54,153 nt of DNA. Source: DASVCS01 sp036381495 (GTDB lineage: Bacteria > Gemmatimonadota > Gemmatimonadetes > Longimicrobiales > RSA9). Made by a program: the position numbers and the translations under genes. The DNA lies in contig DASVCS010000160.1 in assembly GCA_036381495.1 (NCBI GenBank), positions 1 through 54,153 of the forward strand, written 5' to 3'. Numbering within the stretch: the stretch's first letter is position 1; the number at the start of each line of letters is the position of its first letter. This document shows positions 39,973 to 48,920 of the stretch, one piece after another. Under the pieces are notes generated by a model. It was not told where the DNA came from. It made no database searches and was given only the letters and a program-made list of their open reading frames with translations.

Positions 39973-41475
39973 CTACGACGCCGGTGCCGGCGCCTCCTCG
40001 CGCGCTTCCCGCTCGGCCGCGGCGGGCGCTCCGGCGGTCACCCGCCGAGCCAGCCACTCGTTCAGCGCGAGGAACACCGCCACCGCCACGCCCCACTGCA
40101 CGACGGCCCAGCCGAGGCCGAACGTGCCGAAGAGCGCGCCCCAGTCCCCGTCAAGCGCCTGCTGGATGCCGCCTTCCTGCCAGAACCACCACACCACCAG
40201 CGCGGCGGCCTCGACGATCGAGAGCCGGATCGCCCAGTCCCACCACCGGCCCATACGCAGGTCCGCGTCCGACGTGTTGACCAACCCCTCGCGGAACCGC
40301 CGCACGCCGTACTTGAGGACCGCAAAGGCGAAGAAGATCCCGGACAGCAGCAGCGCGACGCCCCAGATGAAGTCCTGGTTCAGGAACACGTTCTCGTTGA
40401 GCGCGGACGGAACGCCGATCGCGAAGCCGCCGATCCCGACGATCGCGAGCGCGCGGCCGCGCGGCATCCCGACATCGGTGAGCACGCGGACCGCCAGCTC
40501 CGCCATCGCGATGAGCGACGTCAGTGCGGCGAAGACCAGCGCGATGAAGAAGAGCACCATGAAGAAGCCGCCGGCCGGCATCGCATTGAAGAGCTGGGGC
40601 ACCCAGATGAACGTGAGGCCCGTGTTGCCCGCGCCCACGATCTGGTCGGCCGCGTTCGGCAGGATCGAGAACACCGTGCACAGCACCATGATCCCCGCGA
40701 TCAGCCCGGCCAGGTTGTTGCCGAGACCGAGCGCGAACGAGTTGAGAACCGTATCCTCGTGCTCCCGCATGTAGATCGCGTAGACCGTGATCAGCCCCCA
40801 GCCCGCGCCCGTCGACCACGCGTTCTGCGTCAGCGCCGCAAGCCAGATCTCGTGGTTCGCGAGGTCGGCGAGATTCGCGCCGAAGAGGAACTCGAGCCCG
40901 CGCGTGCCGCCCGGCAGCGTGACCGCGCGAATCGCCAGGATGATGAGCAGGACGAACAGCGACGGGATCATGACCTTGTTCGCCGCCTCGATCCCCTTCA
41001 CCCCCTTGGCCACGATGAAGACCGCCGCCGCCATCGACAGCGCGTGCACCCAGAGCACGCCCGGCCCGAACGCGAAGCTGTTCCACAGTGCGCCCGGCTC
41101 GGCACCCGACAACTCGCCCGTCAACGACGCGATCAGGTAGCGCACCGACCAGCCCGTGACCACCGAGTAGTAGCACATGATCGCGATCGTCGTCCACGCG
41201 ATGAACGCGCCCATCCACGCGTAGCGCCGCCCGACCAGCCGCACGAACGCGCCGATCGGACCCGAACGCGTCTCCTTGCCGACCGTGAACTCCACCAGGA
41301 TCAGCGGAATCGCCCAGACCAGCAGGAAGAACGCCCACGCGATCAGGAACGAACCGCCGCCGTTCGTCGCGGCGATCCGCGGGAACCGCCAGATGTTGCC
41401 CGTCCCCACGGCCATCCCCATCATGGCCGCAAGCATCACCCACCGGTTCGAGAATTGGTTTGCTCCCTTGGCCAC
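39973..41475 (-). CDS. Sodium-dependent transporter of the NSS (SNF) family
   Basis: A 500-residue inner-membrane Na+-coupled symporter with about 12 helices and the LeuT fold. The first helix carries the substrate/Na+ site motif AVGTGNIWRFP near 22-32. Other family markers are GGGSFLIAWAFFLLVWAIPLILVE (in overlapping parts GGGSFLIAW and IPLILVE), helix 6 near ALTQNAWSTGAGWGLITVYA, and ALTSLIAMAELAV in helix 8. Bacterial members import amino acids; the substrate here is unknown. The C-terminal tail is Ala/Glu-rich. It heads a minus-strand run of five genes ending with nth. Confidence 0.94.
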   Translation of the reverse strand: MAKGANQFSNRWVMLAAMMGMAVGTGNIWRFPRIAATNGGGSFLIAWAFFLLVWAIPLILVEFTVGKETRSGPIGAFVRLVGRRYAWMGAFIAWTTIAIMCYYSVVTGWSVRYLIASLTGELSGAEPGALWNSFAFGPGVLWVHALSMAAAVFIVAKGVKGIEAANKVMIPSLFVLLIILAIRAVTLPGGTRGLEFLFGANLADLANHEIWLAALTQNAWSTGAGWGLITVYAIYMREHEDTVLNSFALGLGNNLAGLIAGIMVLCTVFSILPNAADQIVGAGNTGLTFIWVPQLFNAMPAGGFFMVLFFIALVFAALTSLIAMAELAVRVLTDVGMPRGRALAIVGIGGFAIGVPSALNENVFLNQDFIWGVALLLSGIFFAFAVLKYGVRRFREGLVNTSDADLRMGRWWDWAIRLSIVEAAALVVWWFWQEGGIQQALDGDWGALFGTFGLGWAVVQWGVAVAVFLALNEWLARRVTAGAPAAAEREAREEAPAPAS

Positions 41476-41531
41476 GGGACCTCCTGATTGGTTGTGCCTC
41501 GGTGATGTCGCGCTGAAAACGGCCGGTCCGC

Positions 41532-42857
41532 CTATCCGACACGCTCGCGCACGTACTCGACCACGCGGTCCTCTGCGACGCGCTCCTGCGCCAGTGTGTC
41601 GCGGTCACGCACGGTCACCGTCCCGTCCTCCAGCGTCTGACCATCCACGGTGACCGCGAACGGCGTCCCCGCCTCGTCCTGCCGGCGGTAACGCTTGCCG
41701 ATCGAACCGCTCTCGTCGTACGCCGACGGGATCGCCGCATCGCGGAACGCCCGATGGATTCGCTCGGCGCGCTCCGGCAAACCATCCTTCTTGATCAGCG
41801 GCAGCACCGCCACCTTGATCGGCGCCAGCCGCGGGTGCAGCCCCAGGACCACGCGGGACTCGCCCTCGACCTCCTCCTCCCGGTACGCATCAGCCAGCAC
41901 GACCAGCAGCGTACGATCGGCTCCCGCGGACGTCTCGATCACGTACGGGAGATAGCGCCGGCTCCGGTCCACCGGGTCCACGTACTCGAGCCGCTTCCCC
42001 GAATACTCCTGATGCCGCCGCAGATCGAAGTCGGTCCGGTTGTGGATCCCCTCGAACTCGTGCCAGCCGAACGGAAACTCGTACTCGATGTCGTACGCCC
42101 GCTTCGCGTAGTGCGCCAGCTCCTCGGGCGCGTGTTCGTGGAACCGCAGCCGCTCCGGACGGATCCCCAGCGAACGCACCCACGCCATCCGCTGCTCCAT
42201 CCAGTAGTCGAACCACTGCTCGTCCGTCTCCGGCTCCACGAAGAACTGCATCTCCATCTGCTCGAACTCTCGCGTCCGGAAGATGAAGTTGCCCGGCGTG
42301 ATCTCGTTGCGGAACGCCTTGCCGATCTGCGCGATCCCGAACGGGATCCGCTGCCGGCTCGTCGTCAGCACGTTCTGGAAGTTGACGAAGATCCCCTGCG
42401 CCGTCTCCGGCCGCAGATAGACCACGGCCGCCTCGCTCTCGACCGGGCCCATGAACGTCTTGAACATCAGGTTGAACATCCGCGGCTCGCCGAACGCCTC
42501 CCGCGTCCCGCACACCGGACACTGCTCCGTCCACCGCACATCCGGGTTGTCCGCGCGGAACCGACGATGACAGTTCCGGCACTCGACGAGCGGATCCGTA
42601 AACCCCGCCACGTGCCCGCTCGCCTCCCACACCCGCGGATGCATCAGGATCGCGGCATCCAGCCCCTCGACGTCGTCGCGCTCGTGCACCATCGCACGCC
42701 ACCACGCGGCTTTCAGGTTGCGCTTCAACTCGACGCCCAGCGGCCCGTAGTCCCAGACGGAACCGGTCCCGCCGTAGATCTCGGAGGACTGGAAGATGAA
42801 GCCCCGCCGCTTGCACAGCGAGACCAGCTTCTCCATCGTTTCGGTGCCGTTCGCCAT
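41532..42857 (-). CDS. glyS: Glycyl-tRNA synthetase, single-chain (eukaryote/archaea-like) type
   Basis: Charges tRNA-Gly with glycine. The 441-residue class II enzyme is the alpha2 form, not the two-subunit GlyQ/GlyS. The N-terminus MEKLVSLCKRRGFIFQSSEIYGG and GSVWDYGPLGVELKRN are typical, and a zinc-finger-like CRNCHRRF, then CPVCG, lies near 95-120. The catalytic core has RPETAQGIFVNFQNV near 155, motif 2 FRNEITPGNFIFRTREFEQMEM (shown here in the parts FRNEI and RTREFEQMEM), and the C-terminal anticodon-binding domain begins near 345 with PRLAPIKVAVLP. The ATG at 42857 has GGTGGG just upstream; in-frame ATG 42938 would add a non-homologous leader. A candidate promoter lies at 42910-42938. 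Confidence 0.95.
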   Translation of the reverse strand: MANGTETMEKLVSLCKRRGFIFQSSEIYGGTGSVWDYGPLGVELKRNLKAAWWRAMVHERDDVEGLDAAILMHPRVWEASGHVAGFTDPLVECRNCHRRFRADNPDVRWTEQCPVCGTREAFGEPRMFNLMFKTFMGPVESEAAVVYLRPETAQGIFVNFQNVLTTSRQRIPFGIAQIGKAFRNEITPGNFIFRTREFEQMEMQFFVEPETDEQWFDYWMEQRMAWVRSLGIRPERLRFHEHAPEELAHYAKRAYDIEYEFPFGWHEFEGIHNRTDFDLRRHQEYSGKRLEYVDPVDRSRRYLPYVIETSAGADRTLLVVLADAYREEEVEGESRVVLGLHPRLAPIKVAVLPLIKKDGLPERAERIHRAFRDAAIPSAYDESGSIGKRYRRQDEAGTPFAVTVDGQTLEDGTVTVRDRDTLAQERVAEDRVVEYVRERVG

Positions 42858-42876
42858 ACCCACCGTATACGAAATA

Positions 42877-42901
42877 CGGGCCGGAGGCTCGCGCCGGCCC
42901 G
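42877..42901 (-). promoter_or_regulatory. Leader hairpin upstream of the glycyl-tRNA synthetase gene
   Basis: A perfect 8-bp inverted repeat, CGGGCCGG and CCGGCCCG around 9 bases, 20 bases upstream of the ATG. It could modulate translation. No T-box elements (specifier loop, TGG T-box sequence) are seen. Confidence 0.4.
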
Positions 42902-42909
42902 GAACTTTC

Positions 42910-42938
42910 AAGTTATGCGCTATGCGGCGCGTCAGCAA
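42910..42938 (-). promoter_or_regulatory. Weak candidate promoter for glycyl-tRNA synthetase
   Basis: On the minus strand TTGCTG (42933-42938), 17 bases, then TAACTT (42910-42915), about 50 bases before the ATG. Confidence 0.35.
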
Positions 42939-43159
42939 CTGCGCGCCGGCCGAGCATCACGCGCCGCGCGCGGCTCGCGACCGACTGTCCACCTCTACCC
43001 CCGCGCCACGGGCGCGGTCCGTTGCCCCGGAGCGCCATCCGCCAGTGGTGGAACGCCTCTTGCCCCGGGATGCGGCGCGGGTCGCCCGCGGCGTCCGAAC
43101 GCTCCGGATGACGGACGCCCGCGGTCGGCGGCTCCGATGAACCATGCCCGGGAGGGGGG

Positions 43160-43978
43160 ATGATCCGGTCGGGACGTCCGCGCATCCGGCACGTCCGCAC
43201 GCTCCATACACACGAGCGTCGTGCAGTCGACCTGCTGCTCTCCCGCCTGCTCGAAGCGGATCGGCCGGTTCGGCGCGTGCTCCTCTTCGGCTCGAAGGCG
43301 CGAGGCGATTTCCACCGCGACTCCGATGTCGACATCCTCCTCCTCTGCGATGTCGACCCGCGCGAGCGGGATCGCGTCGCGGCAGCGGCCGCGCGCGTCG
43401 CCGCCCGCGTGACGGCGGAGACCGGCGTCGTCATCGAGCCGTGGACCGTCCCCACCGCCGACCTCGAAGCGGGGTCCCGCACACCCATGCTCGTCGATGC
43501 CCTCGACGACGGCATCCCGCTCTGGCCGCCCGGCGCGCCCGCGCTCCGCCTCGCCTTCACGCCCGCCGATGCACGATTCTGCGCCGATTGTCTGCTGGGA
43601 TGGGCGGCCGAGGGCGGGCCAATCGTGCGGAGAGCCCTCGAACAACGACGCTGGGACGATGCCGCGCAACGCGCGCGCGACGACATCACGCGCCTCGCCA
43701 CCGCGGCGCTCCTCCTCGATGGAGACACGCGACACCGCCGCGTCGGCTCGCTGCGCCGCTTCGAAGCCCGACTCGTGCGGCGCCGTACCGTCTCGCCGGC
43801 CGTGCTCCCCGCCATTGCCTGGGCCGCCGCCGCCTACCCCGCCCATGGCGGCCGCGGAGTGCGCCCGCCGCCACCGACGCCCCAGGCCATTGCCTCCGCA
43901 CCGGTCGGTCATGCACTGGCCGGCACGATGGAGCGGACCGTCGTCCCCTACATCCTCCACCGGTTGGCCGAGGGGTGA
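43160..43978 (+). CDS. MNT nucleotidyltransferase fused to a HEPN-like helical domain
   Basis: A 272-residue soluble protein. The N-terminal half has the minimal nucleotidyltransferase signature LLFGSKARGDFHRDSDVDILLL, with GS at 44-45 and Asp56/Asp58 as metal ligands. The C-terminal half (about 130-272) is helical with RARDDITRLATAALLLDGDTRHRRVGSLRRFEARLV, which resembles a HEPN domain but lacks a clean RxxxxH catalytic motif. MNT and HEPN domains usually sit on separate neighbouring genes as toxin-antitoxin or AMPylation pairs; here they seem to be one chain. GGGAGGGGGG directly precedes the ATG. It stands alone, divergent from glycyl-tRNA synthetase. Confidence 0.72.
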   Translation: MIRSGRPRIRHVRTLHTHERRAVDLLLSRLLEADRPVRRVLLFGSKARGDFHRDSDVDILLLCDVDPRERDRVAAAAARVAARVTAETGVVIEPWTVPTADLEAGSRTPMLVDALDDGIPLWPPGAPALRLAFTPADARFCADCLLGWAAEGGPIVRRALEQRRWDDAAQRARDDITRLATAALLLDGDTRHRRVGSLRRFEARLVRRRTVSPAVLPAIAWAAAAYPAHGGRGVRPPPPTPQAIASAPVGHALAGTMERTVVPYILHRLAEG

Positions 43979-44038
43979 GGGGGCCCCATCGCGCCAACGC
44001 TCCCGCCGCACCGCAGATGGGGCGCTACGGCCGATGGC

Positions 44039-44368
44039 TCAATCCGCGCGCCGGGACTGCTCCGTCTCCTCCTCCTCGGCCGATGGGGGTCGACCCACCT
44101 CGATCCGGAACAACCCGATGTGCTGGCCCATGAGCGCATAGCTCGCCCACACCACCACCCCGCCGAACGCGAGTATGCCGGCCAGGCCCGCCGCGACCGC
44201 GGTACAGAGGACACCGAACGTCAGCAGCATCCCCGCGACACCCAGCATCCCCAGATCCCGCGCGCCGTCCTCGAGCCTGCGGTAGCGCGCCACGGCCAAC
44301 GACGCGCCCGCGCCGCCGAAGCCGATCAGTGCGAAGAGCAGGAGCAACAGCCGTAGACCTTCGGTCAT
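44039..44368 (-). CDS. Small membrane protein of unknown function
   Basis: A 109-residue protein with three hydrophobic segments near 4-27 (LRLLLLLFALIGFGGAGASL), 40-66 and 67-84, then an acidic tail (SAEEEETEQSRRAD). No family is recognised. ATG at 44368 is preceded by GGGGGGGC. It is convergent with the MNT-HEPN gene and shares direction with the next small gene upstream, 175 bases away. Confidence 0.6.
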   Translation of the reverse strand: MTEGLRLLLLLFALIGFGGAGASLAVARYRRLEDGARDLGMLGVAGMLLTFGVLCTAVAAGLAGILAFGGVVVWASYALMGQHIGLFRIEVGRPPSAEEEETEQSRRAD

Positions 44369-44543
44369 GATGCCCCCCCGGTTGCGCCCGCCGTGTACCG
44401 GGGCCGGACCACCACACACCCGCTCGGCCATCCCACGCCGCACCCGGTACGCCGGCGGAACCCCTTTCCATGGGGAATTTGCGCAAGAATCAAACCCTGG
44501 GGGGCCTTCCCCGGAACGAAACGCCCTCGCCCCGGCCCACCAC

Positions 44544-44831
44544 TCAGCCCAGTGAATGCAACACTTCGCGCAACCGCCGCTCGGGCAGCCGGTGCACCAC
44601 ATCCAGAATGTCCGTCGGCGTGCGCCCCGAAAGAGTGACCGGACCCCAACGCGTGTCCGCCCGCGTTTCCGGCGAATCCGGCTGGAACGCCAGCCGCCCC
44701 CGCCACCCGCCCATGTCCTCCCACGTCTCCACCACCACACGCCACCGCGTGCCGTCCGCCGGAATCCTACAGATCGTGACGACACGACGCGAAACCGCCC
44801 TTGGTTCGAGCTGATCGAGTTCGAAGCGCAT
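44544..44831 (-). CDS. Small hypothetical protein (95 aa)
   Basis: A 95-residue soluble protein with beta-strand character (RVVTICRIPADGTRWRVVVETW, in part) and a C-terminal helix (DILDVVHRLPERRLREVLHSLG). No recognised family. The start is well supported by GGAGGTGAGG directly before the ATG. It begins just after the terminator hairpin of the mla operon, so it should be a separate transcript or read-through. Confidence 0.65.
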   Translation of the reverse strand: MRFELDQLEPRAVSRRVVTICRIPADGTRWRVVVETWEDMGGWRGRLAFQPDSPETRADTRWGPVTLSGRTPTDILDVVHRLPERRLREVLHSLG

Positions 44832-44863
44832 CCTCACCTCCGGCGTTTGGGGTGCACACGAAC

Positions 44864-44894
44864 GAAACAGGGCCACCCCGCAGGGCGGCCCTGT
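44864..44894 (-). terminator. Terminator of the mla operon
   Basis: A near-perfect hairpin, ACAGGGCC-A-CCC with GGG-C-GGCCCTGT around CGCA. On the minus strand TTTCGTTCGT follows. It lies 88 bases after the mlaD stop. Confidence 0.75.
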
Positions 44895-44981
44895 CTTGAC
44901 CGGCGGCCGCGAGATCCGGCCGCAGCGCCAGAAACGTTCCGTTGCCGCAAACTCCGTGCCGAGCCTCCCGCCAGCCCCCTC

Positions 44982-45851
44982 TCAAAACACGTCGATCGTC
45001 ACGTACCGCCCCGGCCGCTCCCGCACATCCGCGGCGAGCAACCGCACCTCGCGCAAAGCGCCGTTCAGCTCGTTGTAGACGGAGGAGTCGTTCACCAGAC
45101 GCCCGAGCGTCCCCTGGCCGCGATCGATCTTGTCGAGGACCGATTCCAGGGAGCCGAGCGACCGCTCCATGGTCCGGGCAGCCGAGGTGAACGCCTCGGC
45201 ACTGCCCTCGAGCGCGACGAGTGCCCGGCCGAGCGACTCGCCGGCTTCCGCATCCTCGACCGCCTCGGCCGTCCGCCTGAGCGACTGCGCGGCGAACTTC
45301 AGTTCGACGAACGCCGCGCGCAGCGCCTCGGCGCTCGAGGGGAGCACGGCCGCCGTGGCCTGTACGTCGGCGATCGTGCGTGCGGAAAGCAACGAGTCCG
45401 CGCCCGTGAGCACGGCGCGCACCTTGTCGCTGAGATCCGCGACGATCTCCGTCAACCCCTGTGCCGACATGCCGCGGATCGTGTCGCCCTCTTCGAGCCG
45501 GACCAGCGCCGTGCCCGGCACCAGGTTCACGGTGTTCGAGCCGAAGACGTCGCTCTGGAGCGCCGCGCGGGTGTCGGCCGGCAGCCGCACCCCTTCATCG
45601 AGACGCAGGTCGACGCGCACCGTCTCGGCGCCCCGCAATCCCACATCCCGCACAGTGCCGACCTGGACCCCGTACAGGTGCACCCGGTCGCCTCGTTTCA
45701 ACCCGGCACCGTTCTCCAGCAGCAGCACGACATCCGTGCCCCCGCGCCAGATCGGATTGCCCATCAGGTAGAACAGGCCCCAGATGAACAGTCCGCCGGC
45801 AACGACCACTAGGAGCCCGAGCGCCGTCAGATTCCGCGTTCGTCTCTCCAT
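44982..45851 (-). CDS. mlaD: MlaD-family lipid-binding protein of an Mla-type ABC transporter
   Basis: A 289-residue membrane-anchored periplasmic protein. One N-terminal transmembrane helix (LTALGLLVVVAGGLFIWGLF) is followed by an MCE/MlaD domain at about 38-120 (VVLLLENGAGLKRGDRVHLYGVQVGTVRDVG, in part). A long helical region with hydrophobic heptads (about 135-260) ends in a short beta tail. It binds phospholipid and forms a ring on the inner-membrane complex. GGAGA lies 8 bases before the ATG. Third gene of mlaE-mlaF-mlaD, 13 bases after mlaF. Confidence 0.88.
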   Translation of the reverse strand: MERRTRNLTALGLLVVVAGGLFIWGLFYLMGNPIWRGGTDVVLLLENGAGLKRGDRVHLYGVQVGTVRDVGLRGAETVRVDLRLDEGVRLPADTRAALQSDVFGSNTVNLVPGTALVRLEEGDTIRGMSAQGLTEIVADLSDKVRAVLTGADSLLSARTIADVQATAAVLPSSAEALRAAFVELKFAAQSLRRTAEAVEDAEAGESLGRALVALEGSAEAFTSAARTMERSLGSLESVLDKIDRGQGTLGRLVNDSSVYNELNGALREVRLLAADVRERPGRYVTIDVF

Positions 45852-45864
45852 CGCTCCATCTCCC

Positions 45865-46614
45865 TCACGCGACCACCGCGTCCACGTGGCCGCGCCGTAC
45901 GAACTTGTGCACCACCGGATCACGGCTCGCCAGGATCTCGTCCGGCGCGCCGCAGGCGTGGATCCGACCCTCGAACAACAGCGCGATCCGATCGCCGACC
46001 TGGAACGCCGACTCGAGGTCGTGCGTCACCACGATGCTCGTGACGCCGAGCTCGCGCCGCAGCTCGAGGATCAGGTTGTCGATGTTCTCCGCGTTCACCG
46101 GATCCAGGCCGGTCGTCGGTTCATCGTACAGCAGGTACTTCGGCCGGCTGGCGATCGCGCGCGCCACCCCCACGCGCTTGCGCATGCCACCGGACAACTC
46201 GGCCGGGTACTTGTCCAGCGCCGAGGCATCCAGATTCACCTTGCGCAGCAGCTCGGTCGCCTCCTCGCGACACGACTCGACCGTCCTCAGGTTCCGGTCG
46301 TCGTCCAGCGCGAGCCACAGGTTCTCGAGCACCGTCATCGAATCGAACAGCGCCGAGTTCTGGAAGACGTAGCCGACGCGACGGCGCACCGCGAGGAGCT
46401 GCTCGTGCGAGGCCTCCGCGATCGAGACGTCGTCGACAATGACATCGCCCGCGTCCGGCTCGAGCAGCCCGATCGCGTGCTTCAGCAACACGCTCTTCCC
46501 CGTCCCCGACGGACCCAGGAGCACCAGGGTCTCGCCCTCCCGCACGGTCAGGTCGACGCCGGCGAGGACGACCAGCGTCCCGAACGCCTTGTGCAACCCC
46601 CGAAACTCGATCAT
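45865..46614 (-). CDS. mlaF: Mla-type ABC transporter ATP-binding protein
   Basis: A 249-residue ATPase powering retrograde or anterograde phospholipid movement between the two membranes. Walker A is GPSGTGKSVLL (34-44), the Q-loop FQNSALFDSMTV is near 83, the ABC signature LSGGMRKRVGVARAI near 142, and Walker B YLLYDEPTTGLDPV near 160, with His in VVTHD. The GMRKRV variant of the signature is characteristic of MlaF. It lies 16 bases after mlaE and 13 before mlaD. Confidence 0.94.
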   Translation of the reverse strand: MIEFRGLHKAFGTLVVLAGVDLTVREGETLVLLGPSGTGKSVLLKHAIGLLEPDAGDVIVDDVSIAEASHEQLLAVRRRVGYVFQNSALFDSMTVLENLWLALDDDRNLRTVESCREEATELLRKVNLDASALDKYPAELSGGMRKRVGVARAIASRPKYLLYDEPTTGLDPVNAENIDNLILELRRELGVTSIVVTHDLESAFQVGDRIALLFEGRIHACGAPDEILASRDPVVHKFVRRGHVDAVVA

Positions 46615-46630
46615 CCCCGATCGCAGTGCG

Positions 46631-47413
46631 TCAGAAGAGCTTGAGCAGCGGAACCACCAGGACGTCGATCATCATGATCGCGACGGTCGAAACCACGGTG
46701 GCGGCCGTCGTCGTGCGGCCCACGCCCTCGGCGCCGCCGCGCCCCTCGAGCCCGATGTAGCAGGCCAGGAACGTGATCGCGACGCCGAACGCGGTCCCCT
46801 TGATCACCGAATACCAGACGTCGAACGGCTCGAAATAGAAACGCGCGCCGTACAGGAAGTCGGCCGTCGTCAACCCTTCGACCGAGAGCAGGCCGAAGAA
46901 CCAGCCGGACAGCATCCCGGCGAAGTCGGCCATCACGACCAGCGCCGGAAAGACCAGGAACCCGCCGATCACGCGCGGCACCACCAGGAACGGCACCGGA
47001 TCCCGCCCCATCGCGTAGAGCGCATCGATCTGCTCCGTCACCCGCATGGTGCCCAGCTCGGCCGCGATGCTCGCGCCGATCCGGCCGACCAGGACCAGCC
47101 CCGTCAGGATCGGCCCGAGCTCCGTGATGACGCTCTTCGCGACGACGCTCCCCACCACCCAGATCGGCAGCGCGCCCGCGAACTGCGCCCCCGTCTGCTG
47201 CGACGTGACCGCACCCCCGAGCACCGCCATGAACAGCACCAGCGGCAACGAACGCACCCCCATCGCGTACGCCTGCTGGATCATTGCGTTGACGTAGCGC
47301 CGGGGGTATGGAAGCTGGCGGACAATGGCCACCGCGAGCAGGCTCGCCCGGCCGACGTGCTCGAGCAGTCCGCGCACCGGCGAGAGCACCGGCAGGGCTG
47401 CGGTCCGACTCAC
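46631..47413 (-). CDS. mlaE: Mla-type ABC transporter permease
   Basis: A 260-residue inner-membrane permease with about five to six helices. MGVRSLPLVLFMAVLGGAV, then ELGPILTGLVLVGRIGASIAAELGTMRVTEQIDAL (in overlapping parts ELGPILTGL and GASIAAELGTM), is the MlaE/YrbE family signature with its cytoplasmic coupling helix. The GTG start at 47413 overlaps the TGA of the amino-acid permease (GTGA). No MlaB (STAS) or MlaC gene is nearby, as in many non-proteobacterial systems. Confidence 0.93.
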   Translation of the reverse strand: MSRTAALPVLSPVRGLLEHVGRASLLAVAIVRQLPYPRRYVNAMIQQAYAMGVRSLPLVLFMAVLGGAVTSQQTGAQFAGALPIWVVGSVVAKSVITELGPILTGLVLVGRIGASIAAELGTMRVTEQIDALYAMGRDPVPFLVVPRVIGGFLVFPALVVMADFAGMLSGWFFGLLSVEGLTTADFLYGARFYFEPFDVWYSVIKGTAFGVAITFLACYIGLEGRGGAEGVGRTTTAATVVSTVAIMMIDVLVVPLLKLF

Positions 47414-48726
47414 GCCGCCGCCGCCCGGCCGCGCCGCAACGCGCGCCAACCATGGTACACCGGGATCCCGACCAGGATCACACCCAGGTTGACCCCCGTC
47501 ACGAGCGGCTGCTCGATCAGCGAGTTGAGCAGCATCGCCACCGAGGCGAGCAGGAAGACGAGCGGGACGATCGGATAACCGACCGTGCGGTACGGCCGCT
47601 CGAGGTCCGGCCGACGCCGGCGAATCAGGAAGACCGCACCCACCGCCAGTGCGTAGAACGGCCAGATCCCCAGGATGAACGCGCCGGCGAGTTCCTCGAA
47701 CGTCCGGATCGAGACGTAGCCGATGCCGAGCAGCGTGGCGAGGCCGATCGCCACGTACGGCGTCTCGAAGCGCGGGTGCACCCGCGCGACCGGCTCGAAG
47801 AACAGGTCGTCGTCGGCCATTGCGTAGAAGATGCGCGGCCCCGTCATCATGGCGCCGTTGAGCGCACCGAATGTCGACAGCATCACCAGCGCCGCGACGA
47901 CCGATGCGCCCGCGGCGCCGAAGATCCGCGTGGCCGCATCCGCCGCGACCAGTTCCGAGCCCGCCATGGCGTCGATCGGCAGGACGTACAGGTACGCGGC
48001 GTTGACGATGAGGTAGACCGCCACGACGGCGAGCGTGCCGCCGAGCAGCGCGCGTGGCATGGTCCGAGCCGGATCCCGCACCTCGCCGGCGATGAACGTG
48101 AGGTCCGCCCACCCGTCGTACGCCCACAACACCGCGATCAGCGCTACGCCGAACCCGCCCCACGAGAGCGGCGCCATCTCGATCGGCGCACCCAGTGCGC
48201 CCGTGGCGGCATCGCCGAACGCGAACGCGACCAGGGCCAGCGCCACGAGCGCGACGACTTTCGCCGCCGTGGACGCGTTCTGTACCGCCGCGCCCCACGA
48301 CACCGAGCGGTAGTTGGCCGCTCCCAGCAGCGCGATCGCGCCCGCCGCCACCCACCGCACGCCTGCCTCGCTCAGCGGGATGAACTCCTGCACGTACGCC
48401 GCGAAGATCATCGCGATCGCGCCCAGCGCGGACGGTCGGATGACCACCAGCTCGGTCCAGCCGAAGAGGAACGCCGGCACCGGGCCGTAGGCTTCGCGGA
48501 TGAAGACGTAGATCCCGCCCGAGCGAGGGAACAGCCCCGCCAGCTCCGCGAGCGTCAACGCGCCGAAGAGCGCGACGAGCGCACCGACCACCCAGAGCAG
48601 GGCGAGCGCGCCGACCGCGCCGACATCTCCCGCGACCGTGCTCGGCACGCGGAAGATCCCGCTGCCGATGGTCGAACCGACCAGCACGGCCGCCGCACTC
48701 CACACGCCCAGCCGGCGCGGGAGCAC
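47410..48726 (-). CDS. APC-superfamily amino acid permease
   Basis: A roughly 438-residue inner-membrane transporter of the amino acid/polyamine/organocation family with about 12 helices. The first helix has VGSTIGSGIFRVPS, the substrate-site motif of these proteins. LFPRSGGIYVFIREAYGPVPAFLFGW (in parts: LFPRSGGIYVFI and AFLFGW) is helix 3, and FGALNGAMMTGPRIFYAMADDD near helix 8 fits too. No ATG exists near the first helix. GTG at 48726 is the best start in frame; a CTG at 48774 is possible. Coupled to mlaE by a 4-base overlap, though a functional link to lipid transport is not evident. Confidence 0.88.
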   Translation of the reverse strand: MLPRRLGVWSAAAVLVGSTIGSGIFRVPSTVAGDVGAVGALALLWVVGALVALFGALTLAELAGLFPRSGGIYVFIREAYGPVPAFLFGWTELVVIRPSALGAIAMIFAAYVQEFIPLSEAGVRWVAAGAIALLGAANYRSVSWGAAVQNASTAAKVVALVALALVAFAFGDAATGALGAPIEMAPLSWGGFGVALIAVLWAYDGWADLTFIAGEVRDPARTMPRALLGGTLAVVAVYLIVNAAYLYVLPIDAMAGSELVAADAATRIFGAAGASVVAALVMLSTFGALNGAMMTGPRIFYAMADDDLFFEPVARVHPRFETPYVAIGLATLLGIGYVSIRTFEELAGAFILGIWPFYALAVGAVFLIRRRRPDLERPYRTVGYPIVPLVFLLASVAMLLNSLIEQPLVTGVNLGVILVGIPVYHGWRALRRGRAAAA

Positions 48727-48920
48727 GCCGGCCGACCGGGCCGCCTCCGGTTGAAGCGTCGTCGTCTCGTTCAGGAGTCGCGTTCCCGCTGAAGTGATGG
48801 GCTGCGCACAACCTCCGGAAGATAACGCACGGCACGAGCCTCGGGTACCCCCGCTTGCCCCGCTCTGGCCGGGATCCTGCGATTTCCGATCCCCGGGTGG
48901 AACAGCGGAGACGGTGATCA

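Noticed and set aside
36234..40280. A long plus-strand frame (about 1,350 codons) antisense to nth, PolX-like, hypothetical, zincin and transporter genes
   Set aside because: Same reasoning: Arg/Pro-rich, no homology-like pattern, and the opposite strand has clear motifs.
42858..42910. T-box riboswitch upstream of glycyl-tRNA synthetase
   Set aside because: Only a simple hairpin is present; no specifier loop or T-box sequence.
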